Program-made: the position numbers and the translations under genes
Part shown: positions 1-8,340 of the stretch, in pieces
Layout of the letters: each line of letters starts with the position of its first letter
How positions within the stretch are numbered: position 1 is the stretch's first letter
Source: Lactobacillaceae bacterium
Lineage (GTDB): Bacteria > Bacillota > Bacilli > Lactobacillales > Lactobacillaceae
NCBI GenBank assembly: GCA_031261865.1
Contig: JAISIV010000041.1
Location: 1-14,004, forward strand
Direction of reading: 5' to 3'
Length of the DNA: 14,004 bases
The notes under the pieces: generated by a model
The model's input: only the letters and a program-made list of their open reading frames with translations
Database searches by the model: none
Told to the model about the DNA's origin: nothing

Positions 1-1349
1 ATGTTACTTTTAATGTCTCCAAAGAACATAAAAGCATCCTGTAAAACTAGACCAGTTTTACGTCTGAAATCAGTCATGTCTAGATCCCTGATATCTTGGC
101 CATCAATTAGAATTTGACCTGATTGGAATTCATAGAATCGCATTAACGCGTTTATAGTTGAACTTTTACCTGATCCGGTGTGCCCTACTAAAGCGACCGT
201 TTGACCTGGTTCAGCAACAAATGACAAGTTCTTTAAGATTACATTTTTATCATCATAACTGAAATTAACATTTTTAAATTCAATGCGGCCATCTGTTATC
301 GTTTTATCTGCTCCAGCGTTTTGAGATGGTTCGTATTCAGTTTCGTCGAGAATCTTTCCGGCACGATATCCAGAAACCACTCCATCTTGGAAAGAAGACA
401 TCTGTTGTTGAAGATTGGAAAGCGGACTAAAAATATTTGTCGCAAGAGAAATAAATACGTAGGCGGAACCGGCAGCAATCAGTCCTCTAATTGAAGTTTG
501 TCCAAGATATAAATAAATAACGACAACGGCAATTCCTTGCAATAACTGATTTAACGGCCCAAGGAGTCGAGCATCATTTTTAATCATCGAAACACGAGCG
601 TTGTAATATTGCTGGTTAATGTCTAGATATTCATCAGTAATTCTTGACTCTTGATGGAAACTTTTAATTGTGGAAATTCCATTAATTGATTCAGCTAATT
701 TAGCATTCAAACTTGAAAGCCTCTCACGCATACGACGATAGACGCCTGAAGAAACACGTTGATACAACCAAATGGAAGCCAAAATAATTGGTAGAAAAAT
801 CAATAACCATAATGCTAATTTCGCATCAGCTTGGTACATGAAAATGTAGGCAAAGATTACTGAAGTAACAGTCGTAATTAAAGTTGAAAACAAAAACCAA
901 AAATCAAAGAACGATTCCGTGTCGTTCATCACACGAGTAACTAAGGATCCACCTGGAGTTTGATCGAAGTAACGCATCCCTAAAGAATGCAGTTTTTGAT
1001 AAAGTCTGCGACGAACTTCGTTCAAAGCGCTTTCGGCTGCGTCTTGATAAATTTGATTTTGAAAATAACTTACGAACGATGTAATCACACGGATTCCGGT
1101 GAAAATCATGGCGAAATACAAAACCGTCTGCAAGGTCGTATTTTCTTTGGTTAGGCCTGTGTCAATAAATTCCCCAAGCATCCAAGGCAACAAAGCTTGA
1201 ACTAGCGAGAACAAAAGTACCAATAGACCAGAGAATATGAATTTCCACTTTACAAATCCAGCCATCTTAGCTAAGCGCTTGATGACGGATAATTGCTCTT
1301 TAACCGGGATACTTTGAGCCCAGACTGAATTGGATTGATTATTGTCCAT
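1..1349 (-). CDS. ABC exporter half-transporter, BmrD/LmrD-like subunit (partial, C-terminus off the left edge)
   Basis: This gene encodes one half of a heterodimeric multidrug/lipid-type ABC exporter in the cytoplasmic membrane. I translated 449 residues from the ATG at 1349; about 140 residues are missing beyond base 1. Residues 35-310 form the six-helix transmembrane domain. The nucleotide-binding domain begins near residue 355, with Walker A GHTGSGKSS at about 389-397 and the Q-loop glutamine at about 437. The signature motif, Walker B and H-loop lie outside the window. The start is secure: a full AAAGGAGG ribosome binding site lies 7 bases upstream, and the ATG overlaps the TAA of the preceding exporter gene (TAATG), so the two are translationally coupled. 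By analogy with BmrCD/LmrCD this subunit should carry the catalytically competent ATP site. The transported substrate cannot be read from the sequence. Confidence 0.93.
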   Translation of the reverse strand, partial: MDNNQSNSVWAQSIPVKEQLSVIKRLAKMAGFVKWKFIFSGLLVLLFSLVQALLPWMLGEFIDTGLTKENTTLQTVLYFAMIFTGIRVITSFVSYFQNQIYQDAAESALNEVRRRLYQKLHSLGMRYFDQTPGGSLVTRVMNDTESFFDFWFLFSTLITTVTSVIFAYIFMYQADAKLALWLLIFLPIILASIWLYQRVSSGVYRRMRERLSSLNAKLAESINGISTIKSFHQESRITDEYLDINQQYYNARVSMIKNDARLLGPLNQLLQGIAVVVIYLYLGQTSIRGLIAAGSAYVFISLATNIFSPLSNLQQQMSSFQDGVVSGYRAGKILDETEYEPSQNAGADKTITDGRIEFKNVNFSYDDKNVILKNLSFVAEPGQTVALVGHTGSGKSSTINALMRFYEFQSGQILIDGQDIRDLDMTDFRRKTGLVLQDAFMFFGDIKSN

Positions 1350-3115
1350 TACTTATCCTCCTTTCCACTTAATTTGGCATCTAATTTTGTTGCTAGTTCT
1401 TGTTGTTTAAAGGTCTTTGAATACCAACCTTTTTCCTTCAACAAACTTTGGTGATTTCCGCGTTCAATGATTTGGCCGTCTTTGAAAACTAAAATTTCGT
1501 CGGCACTTAAAACTGAGCTAATACGACTCGCGGCAATAATAGTTGTCTTTCCAGCACGATCTTCTTTCAAAGCCTGAAGGATCTCTTTTTCAGTTTTAGC
1601 ATCGACAGCACTTAAAGCGTCATCCAAAACTAAAATTTCAGGATTAACAATTAAAGCTCGAGCAATTGACAAACGTTGGCGTTGTCCGCCTGACAGTGAA
1701 ATACCATTTTCTCCAACTTGAGTCAGATACTGATCGGGCATTTCTTGAATATCATTATGTAAAGCTGCTGTCTGAGAAGCTTTAATTACGTCACTAATTG
1801 GTAGTTTAGGATCAATAAAAGCGATGTTTTCAGCAATCGAAGTACTGAATAAGAAGTTGTCTTGAGAGACATACCCAAAAATTCCCAAGTACGAAGACAT
1901 TTTGTATTTTTTAATATCTACGCCGTTGTAAGAAATATCACCTTTGTAATCATCGAACTCACGCATAATCAACTTTAAGATGGTAGACTTTCCAGATCCA
2001 ACTGAACCAACCAAACCTAAACTCTTACCAGCTGGTAATTCAAATGAAACGTTTTTCAAAACTGGTTTAGGATCGTCGGGATAAGAAAAAGTTTCTACAT
2101 CTACTTTCAAGGTTCCAGATTGAGTAATTTCAAGTCCATCAGGATTGTCGACAACATTATTTTTTTCGTGTAAAATCTCTTGAACACGATCGTAACTAGA
2201 ATTGGCACGTTCCAATAAGTTAAACAATTGTCCTAAAGCAAACATTGGCCAGACCAAATTTCCGACATAACCAGTAATCGTGACTAATTCACCGACAGTC
2301 ATTTGTCTTTCTAGAACCATGCGTCCGCCAATTACAGTCACAATGAAATAGACAATCGACATCACAATCCAAGCCAACGGATCGAACAAAGCATCCATTT
2401 TTGCAACTTTTCGATTATTGTTAACTTGTTTGAAAGTCTCTTTATTAAAAGCTTCAATATCTTCTTTTGATTGACCCAAAGTTTTAATTACTTTAATACC
2501 CAAAAATGATTCTTGTGCGTGTTCGGACATATGGGAAAACTGTTCTTGATAAGTCGTAAAACGCTTACGCAAACGAGGAGCAATCCACATCACGCCGAGA
2601 GCAATTAATGGCATGGGTAAAATAGCAATCAAAGTTAAGCGCCAGTCAGTAAAAAGTAACATGGCACCCAACGTCAAAGCTACAACGGTCGTTGAATCGA
2701 ACGTCATCAAAACCCCACCAGAAGCGGCTCTTTGAATGGCTGACAAATCATTACTAGACAAAGCCATTAAATCTCCGGTACGGTGTCGTTGATAAAATTC
2801 AGCATCCATTTTCAGGTAGTGCCTAAACAATTGCTCACGAAGACTTCGTTCTAATAAAGCGGAGCCTTTTACGATATGGGTCCAAAAAATATATCTAGAA
2901 ATATACATCACTCCATAGATCACGAGTAACGCGATTAAGAACCAAATTAACCAGTTCCACGTCATTTTTTTATCGACTACTTGGTCAGTGAAAATCCCCA
3001 TTAATTTTGGGGGAATTAATTGCAAAACATTGACTACTAGAAGAAAGAAAATTCCAATTAAATAGTTATTTCTATATTTCTTGAAAAACCATCCTAGTTT
3101 GACATAAATACCCAT
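1349..3115 (-). CDS. ABC exporter half-transporter with degenerate ATP site, BmrC/LmrC-like subunit
   Basis: This is the first gene of a two-gene ABC exporter operon and encodes a membrane-spanning ATPase of 588 residues, the usual length for a half-transporter. I chose the ATG at 3115 (MGIYVKLGWFFKK) rather than one at 3154, because GTGAGG sits 5 bases upstream of it and family members start with this segment. Helices occupy roughly residues 15-300. In the ATPase domain, Walker A GSVGSGKST is at 370-378, the Q-loop Q at 418, the signature LSGGQ at 474-478, Walker B ILVLDD at 494-499 and the D-loop SAVD at 502-505. The catalytic glutamate after Walker B is Asp499 and the switch histidine is Ser530 (context IIAASRISS). 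Both changes fit the non-hydrolysing site of heterodimeric exporters such as BmrC. The sequence resembles B. subtilis YheI (BmrC) along its length, from memory. The substrate is unknown. Confidence 0.94.
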   Translation of the reverse strand: MGIYVKLGWFFKKYRNNYLIGIFFLLVVNVLQLIPPKLMGIFTDQVVDKKMTWNWLIWFLIALLVIYGVMYISRYIFWTHIVKGSALLERSLREQLFRHYLKMDAEFYQRHRTGDLMALSSNDLSAIQRAASGGVLMTFDSTTVVALTLGAMLLFTDWRLTLIAILPMPLIALGVMWIAPRLRKRFTTYQEQFSHMSEHAQESFLGIKVIKTLGQSKEDIEAFNKETFKQVNNNRKVAKMDALFDPLAWIVMSIVYFIVTVIGGRMVLERQMTVGELVTITGYVGNLVWPMFALGQLFNLLERANSSYDRVQEILHEKNNVVDNPDGLEITQSGTLKVDVETFSYPDDPKPVLKNVSFELPAGKSLGLVGSVGSGKSTILKLIMREFDDYKGDISYNGVDIKKYKMSSYLGIFGYVSQDNFLFSTSIAENIAFIDPKLPISDVIKASQTAALHNDIQEMPDQYLTQVGENGISLSGGQRQRLSIARALIVNPEILVLDDALSAVDAKTEKEILQALKEDRAGKTTIIAASRISSVLSADEILVFKDGQIIERGNHQSLLKEKGWYSKTFKQQELATKLDAKLSGKEDK

Positions 3116-3140
3116 AAAAACCTCACTCTTTCGAATAAAC

Positions 3141-3165
3141 AAAAAAATCAGCATAAGCCGATTTT
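3141..3165 (-). terminator. Candidate rho-independent terminator after kimA (or 5' leader hairpin of the exporter mRNA)
   Basis: On the minus strand AAAATCGGC (3165-3157) and GCTGATTTT (3152-3144) form a 9-bp stem with one G-U wobble and a TTAT loop. The T run continues to 3141, giving seven T in all, four of them inside the stem. The position about 60 bases after the kimA stop suits a terminator for the asp-to-kimA transcript. The wobble pair forms only in minus-strand RNA, which supports that direction. The stem is AU-rich, so termination may be partial and allow read-through into the ABC genes. Confidence 0.5.
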
Positions 3166-3169
3166 CAAA

Positions 3170-3197
3170 ATTATATTCAGTTTACACTTTCAAACAA
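3170..3197 (-). promoter_or_regulatory. Candidate sigma-A promoter for the ABC exporter operon
   Basis: On the minus strand a TTGTTT hexamer (3192-3197) is separated by 16 bases from a perfect TATAAT (3170-3175). The expected start point is near 3163, about 48 bases before the exporter ATG at 3115. The -35 is weak (three mismatches from TTGACA) but the -10 is ideal. It sits just before a hairpin, so the transcript would begin at the base of that stem. Confidence 0.4.
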
Positions 3198-3223
3198 AAT
3201 AAACTCTCAATTTTATATGAACT

Positions 3224-5071
3224 TTACTCTTCAAGTTGGTAATAATAACTAGAAATCGTAATGTCTTCAGACTTCACAAACACACGTCGCAAACGATAAG
3301 CTGTCTGGTTGTGTAAGACATTTTGATACCAATGTTTTGGTACGAACTGAGGGATTAAGACCGTCAACGACATATTACGTTTCTTTGCTTTTCCAGCCAT
3401 CGCACTAATAAATTCACTGGTTGGCGCAATAACATCACGGTAACTTGAATGGATATCTACGTAACGAATATCTGGGAAATAACGTTCAAATTCTCTTTGG
3501 GTTTCTTCTTCTTTAGCTTTGTTCGTATCAAAACTGACGTGCATTCCAATTACATCGTTGGAAATTGACTTAGCATAATCAACAGCCGAAACCGTTACTT
3601 TAGTCACAGATCCTAGGAGGACGATTGTCATTGCCCCATCGTAATCTTTACGCATGTCCTTGATTTGTTGAGGATTTACGCGTAATTGATTGGCAATTGA
3701 AACATAGTGTTTCTTCACGCGAACGAAGAACAAAATAATCAATGGCATTATTATGAGATATGGCAAGACGGTCGTGAAATGAAGGGCGAACAGTGTCACA
3801 ACTAGAAAGGCACTAATAAAGGCTCCAACAAAGTTGATTATTGATTTTCCAATCCACATTGAACCACGTTCGCGATACCAGTGGATAATCATTCCAGATT
3901 GACTTAACGTGAACGGAACGAAAACACCAACCGCATACAAAGGAATAAGATGTTCGACTTCACCTTTGAAAATCAAAAGTAGAATAATTGCACCAATCGA
4001 AAGGGCAGCAATTCCATTACTGAAACCTAAACGATCCCCTTTATCTTTGAATAGGTGTGGCATGTACTTATCGTTAGCCATAGCGTAAGAAAGCATTGGG
4101 AAAGCTGAGAATCCAGTATTGGCAGCGACCGCTAAAATTGCTGCAGTAGCAAATTGGATTACATAGAAACCAATTGAACTGTCTCCACCAAAAGTGATTG
4201 AAGCAATTCGTGAGAGAACCGTATTGTCGGAGGTTAAGGGATTAATTTGGTAGGCATAGCTGAGGAATGTTACACCTGCGAATAAAATCGCCAAAATCAG
4301 CGACATGATAAGGAGAGTTTTTGAAGCGTTTTTAGCTTTAGGTTCTTTGAAATTAGGAACAGCATTACTAATTGCTTCAACCCCAGTTAATGAAGATGAA
4401 CCACTTGAAAATGCTTTTAGGAACAAAATTATTCCAGTATTTTTAGCACTTTCAGTAACTGTTGCCACCTCTTCGGGTGTGTATTGTCCAGTAGCAACGC
4501 GCCAAATTCCGAACAACAACATTCCGATCATCGAAATAACAAATAAATAAACCGGCACCATCAAGAAATTAGCAGACTCACGCAAACCACGTAAATTCAT
4601 AATCATCAAAGCAAGCACTAAGAAAATCGCAATTGCTAATGACCAAGAATGAAGTTGAGGGAAAGCTGAGGTAATGGCATTTGCGGCGGCCGCAACAGAT
4701 ACGGCAACCGTCAACATATAGTCAACTAATAGAGATCCACCGGCGACTAAACCGGCTCCATTTCCCCAGTTAGTTTTGGCAACTATATATGCACCACCAC
4801 CACTAGGATAAGCGTGAATAATCATTACATATGAAAAAGTAATAGCAGCTAACAAAAGCAAAACTAAAGCCGCGATTGGAAGTTGCATCCAAAGCGCTAG
4901 TGCAGACCCCGCTGCAAGAGCAGTAGTGATCATTTCAGTACCATAGGCAACTGATGACAAGGCATCAGAAGACAACATAGCTAACGCCTTAATTTTGGAA
5001 AGACTTTGATTGCCTTCCTCGTTTGTTTTTAAGGGTTTACCTATAAAAATTCGTTTTAAAAATTTAATCAT
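3224..5071 (-). CDS. kimA: KimA-type potassium:proton symporter (APC superfamily)
   Basis: This gene encodes a 615-residue membrane protein that imports potassium with protons. I recognise it by close agreement along the whole length with B. subtilis KimA (formerly YdaO, 607 residues). The N-terminus carries IGKPLKTNEEG followed by the family block LAMLSSDALSSVAYGTE (about residues 31-46), then about twelve membrane helices up to residue 450. Asp36, Tyr43, Asp117, Thr121, Ser125, Thr229 and Glu232 match positions described for the KimA ion path (from memory; the last two are shifted by one). Residues of about 475-615 form the soluble alpha/beta USP-like domain, which in KimA dimerises and binds cyclic di-AMP, shutting import. 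The ATG lies 3 bases after the cyclophilin stop with no clear ribosome binding site, so translation probably depends on coupling. Unlike B. subtilis kimA, it has no room for its own leader riboswitch. Confidence 0.9.
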   Translation of the reverse strand: MIKFLKRIFIGKPLKTNEEGNQSLSKIKALAMLSSDALSSVAYGTEMITTALAAGSALALWMQLPIAALVLLLLAAITFSYVMIIHAYPSGGGAYIVAKTNWGNGAGLVAGGSLLVDYMLTVAVSVAAAANAITSAFPQLHSWSLAIAIFLVLALMIMNLRGLRESANFLMVPVYLFVISMIGMLLFGIWRVATGQYTPEEVATVTESAKNTGIILFLKAFSSGSSSLTGVEAISNAVPNFKEPKAKNASKTLLIMSLILAILFAGVTFLSYAYQINPLTSDNTVLSRIASITFGGDSSIGFYVIQFATAAILAVAANTGFSAFPMLSYAMANDKYMPHLFKDKGDRLGFSNGIAALSIGAIILLLIFKGEVEHLIPLYAVGVFVPFTLSQSGMIIHWYRERGSMWIGKSIINFVGAFISAFLVVTLFALHFTTVLPYLIIMPLIILFFVRVKKHYVSIANQLRVNPQQIKDMRKDYDGAMTIVLLGSVTKVTVSAVDYAKSISNDVIGMHVSFDTNKAKEEETQREFERYFPDIRYVDIHSSYRDVIAPTSEFISAMAGKAKKRNMSLTVLIPQFVPKHWYQNVLHNQTAYRLRRVFVKSEDITISSYYYQLEE

Positions 5072-5074
5072 GAT

Positions 5075-5971
5075 TTATTCAACAGTAATAGATGTTACTT
5101 TTACAGGATTCTCAGGTTGAGATTTTTCCGAGGTAGTCTCATTGGTTTTAACTGGAGCACCCGCGATTGCTATAAGAGTATCAAAACCATCAATCAATTG
5201 ACCAAAAATAGTGTAACTACCATCCAATCTTGGTTCTCCACCCTTTTTATATGCGTCGAGAATTTTAGTTGGATATTCATTTTGGCCTGGAATGCGGACC
5301 AATTGTTGGGTAGTAGGATTCTGAGTGGCGGTCGCTTTTTTGAGCATGTCTTTAGTCTGATTCTCATCGTTACTTACAATGAAGAATTGACTTCCGTTAG
5401 TGTCAGCTCCGGAATTGGCCATTGCTAAGGCTCCATTTAATGCGTAGAGTCGTGGACTAATTTCATTTTTGAAACCATTACCAGCATCTTTAGAAGTATC
5501 TTTGCCCTTCCAAATTGATTCACCACTTGTATTGGTATTATCTGGTGAACCGCCTTGAATCATAAATTCTTTAAGAACTCGGAAGAACTCGGTGCCGTTA
5601 TAGTAACCGTCTTTAGCGTGAGTTATAAAGTTTTCAACAGCAAGTGGGGTTAGTTTCTTAAAAAGTTTAAAAGTCATTGAACCCTCGGTCGTATTGATAA
5701 CAACTTTAGTTTCAGTTTTAGGATCAACTTCTTTACTTAGTTGAGGAAAATCCATTTTGTTTAACTCGCTTTTGGAGTACTTGGCATTTAATCGTACCGT
5801 CTTGGCCTGTTCTTCAGCGGCCTTATCGATAGCTGCTTGTTTAATGCTAGTAGCGTTGATTAAGTAGTAAGCTTCGGTACCAATTCCAGCAAGCAGAACT
5901 ATTCCCACGGCCAGAATCAAGATGTTCTTGGCCGACCAAAAGCTTTTTTTATTTTCAGGTTCGTTTGTCAT
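5075..5971 (-). CDS. Membrane-anchored extracytoplasmic cyclophilin-type peptidyl-prolyl isomerase
   Basis: This 298-residue protein should catalyse proline cis/trans isomerisation outside the membrane. A short charged N-terminus (1-15) precedes a single membrane helix at about 17-38. A linker with helical character (40-85) leads to the cyclophilin domain (about 88-298). There is no lipobox cysteine and no clean cleavage site, so I read the helix as an anchor. Cyclophilin landmarks are EFFRVLKEFMIQGG (128-141), giving Arg131, Phe136, Met137 and Gln139 of the active site, and AMANSGADTNGSQFFI (183-198). The Trp121/His126 positions of human cyclophilin A are occupied by Arg and Tyr (context PRLDGSYTIFG, 248-257). 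A family-unusual insertion of about 40 residues follows the QFFI strand (about 200-245). The ATG overlaps the previous stop (ATGA). Its place behind asp1-3 suggests folding of exported surface protein, which is inference. Confidence 0.9.
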   Translation of the reverse strand: MTNEPENKKSFWSAKNILILAVGIVLLAGIGTEAYYLINATSIKQAAIDKAAEEQAKTVRLNAKYSKSELNKMDFPQLSKEVDPKTETKVVINTTEGSMTFKLFKKLTPLAVENFITHAKDGYYNGTEFFRVLKEFMIQGGSPDNTNTSGESIWKGKDTSKDAGNGFKNEISPRLYALNGALAMANSGADTNGSQFFIVSNDENQTKDMLKKATATQNPTTQQLVRIPGQNEYPTKILDAYKKGGEPRLDGSYTIFGQLIDGFDTLIAIAGAPVKTNETTSEKSQPENPVKVTSITVE

Positions 5972-6315
5972 TTTTTGTCTACCTTTTTAGTATTTGTTTG
6001 TTGATGGGCAATGAAGTACACTTCGGTACTAATTGCAGCAATTGAAATGACAGCAACCAGAGCAATAAGAACAGCCTTCAACTTTGGGTGCTTTTTAACT
6101 TCGATTTGTTTATCACCCTCAATTTCTTTTTGGCGCAATCTGTCTTCGGCTCGCTTTTTATCATTTTCAATATCATTCAATAAAGAATTGATTCGTCGTT
6201 GAGCAGGAGTAGTAGTGATTGCTTGAGTGTTTTTATTTTTGTTAGCGCTAGCTAATTTTTGTGCCGGAGTTTTTGATTTGGCGACACGTTTTTTGGTTTT
6301 TTGCTGTTTTGCCAT
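5968..6315 (-). CDS. Small basic single-pass membrane protein of unknown function
   Basis: I do not recognise this 115-residue protein. The first 30 residues are dominated by Lys and Ala/Thr. A charged, probably coiled-coil stretch covers about 40-72, a membrane helix runs from about 79 to 103, and a short Lys-rich tail ends the protein. The helix ends in STEVYFI, echoing GTEAYYL in the membrane helix of the cyclophilin encoded next. That gene overlaps this one by ATGA, so the two are translated together and may work together. The long basic N-terminus should be cytoplasmic by the positive-inside rule, although the tail is basic too. The ATG at 6315 has no strong ribosome binding site and lies 21 bases after asp3. 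An accessory role in export or folding is a guess from position only. Confidence 0.75.
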   Translation of the reverse strand: MAKQQKTKKRVAKSKTPAQKLASANKNKNTQAITTTPAQRRINSLLNDIENDKKRAEDRLRQKEIEGDKQIEVKKHPKLKAVLIALVAVISIAAISTEVYFIAHQQTNTKKVDKK

Positions 6316-6336
6316 AACTAAAATAGTTTACTCTTT

Positions 6337-6795
6337 TTAATCATCCGGGTACTCGCCTTTTGGCCAAATAGTCGTCGTTAGCTTCCTCAAATTAGCTGAT
6401 CCATAACCAGTAAAGATGCCAGTAAGGTGCAGATCGTAACGGAAATTATTTTGCATCGTTTTGAAAATAATTCTAGTTCCTTCTTTTGAAAATTCAAAAA
6501 CGCGCTTGTCAGCAGGTGTGAAAGCTTCAATACGCATACTTGGTTTCCAGTTTTCGGAAAAGTCAGCATCGATTATCATCTCGACGGTGTCACCTTCATA
6601 TAAATATGGAAACGATCCTGAACGACCACTTGCTACTGTGTTTTCAATCGTCGAAAAGCGCATAATTGTCTCACCAGAATCAATGTAACCGGATTCAAAA
6701 TGTAATGATCCATCATCATTTTCTTCATAAATCGACGCATTAGAAAACCAAAAAGAGGAATTGATATTAATAGGAATTTCGTATTTAGTAATCAT
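6337..6795 (-). CDS. asp3: Accessory Sec system protein Asp3
   Basis: Asp3 is a small cytoplasmic component of the Asp1-Asp2-Asp3 complex, which binds SecA2 and the glycosylated adhesin substrate during accessory Sec export. The predicted protein has 152 residues, at the short end of the family, and is rich in beta strands. Family-like segments are the N-terminal IPININSSFWFSNASIY (about 7-23), an SGETIMRFSTIENT block (about 40-53) and a SGSFPYLYEGDTVEM strand (about 59-73). The ATG has a strong AGAGAGG ribosome binding site 7 bases upstream and follows asp2 by 12 bases. The assignment rests on size, these segments and its position directly after asp1 and asp2. Normally secA2 would follow; here a small membrane protein does. 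Confidence 0.87.
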   Translation of the reverse strand: MITKYEIPININSSFWFSNASIYEENDDGSLHFESGYIDSGETIMRFSTIENTVASGRSGSFPYLYEGDTVEMIIDADFSENWKPSMRIEAFTPADKRVFEFSKEGTRIIFKTMQNNFRYDLHLTGIFTGYGSANLRKLTTTIWPKGEYPDD

Positions 6796-6807
6796 TTTGT
6801 GTCCTCT

Positions 6808-8340
6808 CTAATCTTTCAAAAATGCCGAAATAGTTGAATTGATAATGTTATACATTTCATTCATATGACTGGCGTGGGGACCATCATAACTTTCAACGTA
6901 AGGTGGTATGCCACTTTCTTCTTCAATAATACGAGCCAGTTCCTCGAATCCAGATCCGGCTGGGTCATCGCTATTCATGTGCATCAGAGCGACTTTTGAA
7001 TTGGCAAAAGTCCCCTGACCATAAATTTTTTCTTTATAGCCCCAAGGGCCTCTTTGCATGTTACCGGCAATTAGCTCGCGAGCATGAATTTGCCAACCAG
7101 CAACCATTTTGTTGGCTTCTTCAATTGGAGAAATTCCGCCACCTAAATACCAATCCAAATCGACTAGCGGTTTTGAAATAATTAATTGTCCAGCTTGCAA
7201 ACGTCGGCCATAGAATGTTGCTCCCAAGGTACCCATCGAATAACCATTAACTAAAACATGGTCGGATTCTATTCCGAGCAATCCCATGTAGCGTCTGATT
7301 TCACCTTCAAGCATCTTTTCGTATTCAGGATCATCGGCGGCAGACATATGGAAAGTTCCACCATCAGTTCTGGAATCTTGGAAATAAAGTGTGGGTACAT
7401 CATAAGCTCCAAGCATTGACATCATTTCGAATTTAGGCAAACGCGATAGGAATCCAGTAAAACTGACCATCATATATTTCATGTTGCGACCCGGCTGGAA
7501 GTAAGTTAGGATTTCTTCTCCACCAGGCGTATGCAGAACCTTGTCGCCGGCGATAAATGTTCCAAACCCGTGACGCGACTTTCTTTGGGCAATCCATCGA
7601 AAATCGAATTGTCCTTCTCCGGCCACTTGAACTTCAATAAAAAGTTTTGCAGCAGGTTGAGGAACGATTAATGTCTGGTGATTTTCAGTGATATACATCG
7701 TTGTCACCAGATTGTTTTGGTTATCGTAATAATTAAACTTCAAACGCCACTGAACATTTTGGCTATGTTGTTCATAAATGAAAAAATCATGTTCGCCGGC
7801 ATTGTTTGGAAATGGAATTGAATATGTTAATCCACGAGGCGATGAACCGTTGATATCAAACATCGGAGCAACGTAGGCAATTGTTCCGTCATCTAAAGTA
7901 TCGCCGAACTTGCCAGTAAAACGAGTGTGCCAACGGCCAAGGTGTGAAACTTTGAAGGGTTTGTCTGGACCATTACTTTTACGGTTTATTCTTAGCTGTT
8001 CACCAATTGGCATCGTGTTTCCGTCTTGTCCAAAGAAGAGATACTTTTCTAGTGTTTCGGGCTGGAACAAAAATTCATCTTCCGGAGTTTTAATAAAACC
8101 GTATAGCTCGTTGCTTTGATCGTTATGAGGAACTAATATTGAGCGGACTTTAGCTGATTCAAAAACTTCTCTTTGCAAATCGGGAGTTGCTGCTAATGAA
8201 TTAAAAAGAACGAAGTCATAGTAATCAGTGAATTCGGGATCCTTTTTCTTAGCGCGGTTCTTAGCATTTTCTTTAAGCCATTCAAGACTAACTTGTTCAT
8301 ATTCACCAATTGGTGCTTTATCAACTGTTACAAAACGCAT
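6808..8340 (-). CDS. asp2: Accessory Sec system protein Asp2 (serine-hydrolase-fold acetyltransferase)
   Basis: Asp2 is a cytoplasmic member of the Asp complex. In streptococci it both O-acetylates GlcNAc on serine-rich-repeat adhesins and is needed for their export. This protein is 510 residues, full length for the family. Residues of about 120-260 look like a beta-rich carbohydrate-recognition region (for example PFKVSHLGRWHTRFTG). The C-terminal alpha/beta-hydrolase-like domain carries the nucleophile elbow GYSMGT with Ser368. A late histidine occurs in DGPHASH (His489, less likely His492). A candidate acid is Asp458 or Asp459 in MNSDDPAG; I cannot assign it firmly. The catalytic residues therefore look intact. 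The ATG overlaps the asp1 stop (TAATG), and its GGGAGG ribosome binding site lies inside the asp1 end, so the pair is translationally coupled. Confidence 0.92.
   Translation of the reverse strand: MRFVTVDKAPIGEYEQVSLEWLKENAKNRAKKKDPEFTDYYDFVLFNSLAATPDLQREVFESAKVRSILVPHNDQSNELYGFIKTPEDEFLFQPETLEKYLFFGQDGNTMPIGEQLRINRKSNGPDKPFKVSHLGRWHTRFTGKFGDTLDDGTIAYVAPMFDINGSSPRGLTYSIPFPNNAGEHDFFIYEQHSQNVQWRLKFNYYDNQNNLVTTMYITENHQTLIVPQPAAKLFIEVQVAGEGQFDFRWIAQRKSRHGFGTFIAGDKVLHTPGGEEILTYFQPGRNMKYMMVSFTGFLSRLPKFEMMSMLGAYDVPTLYFQDSRTDGGTFHMSAADDPEYEKMLEGEIRRYMGLLGIESDHVLVNGYSMGTLGATFYGRRLQAGQLIISKPLVDLDWYLGGGISPIEEANKMVAGWQIHARELIAGNMQRGPWGYKEKIYGQGTFANSKVALMHMNSDDPAGSGFEELARIIEEESGIPPYVESYDGPHASHMNEMYNIINSTISAFLKD

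Noticed and set aside
3116..3154. Extended N-terminus of the first ABC subunit starting at 3154
   Set aside because: The extra 13 residues lack a good ribosome binding site and overlap the terminator-like hairpin; the ATG at 3115 has GTGAGG at proper distance and matches the family start.
5072..5074. Cyclic di-AMP riboswitch ahead of kimA
   Set aside because: Only three bases separate kimA from the upstream gene, leaving no non-coding leader.
5117..5428. Plus-strand open frames across the window (for example a 103-residue frame here)
   Set aside because: All lie antisense to well-supported minus-strand genes, lack family resemblance and are explained as shadows.
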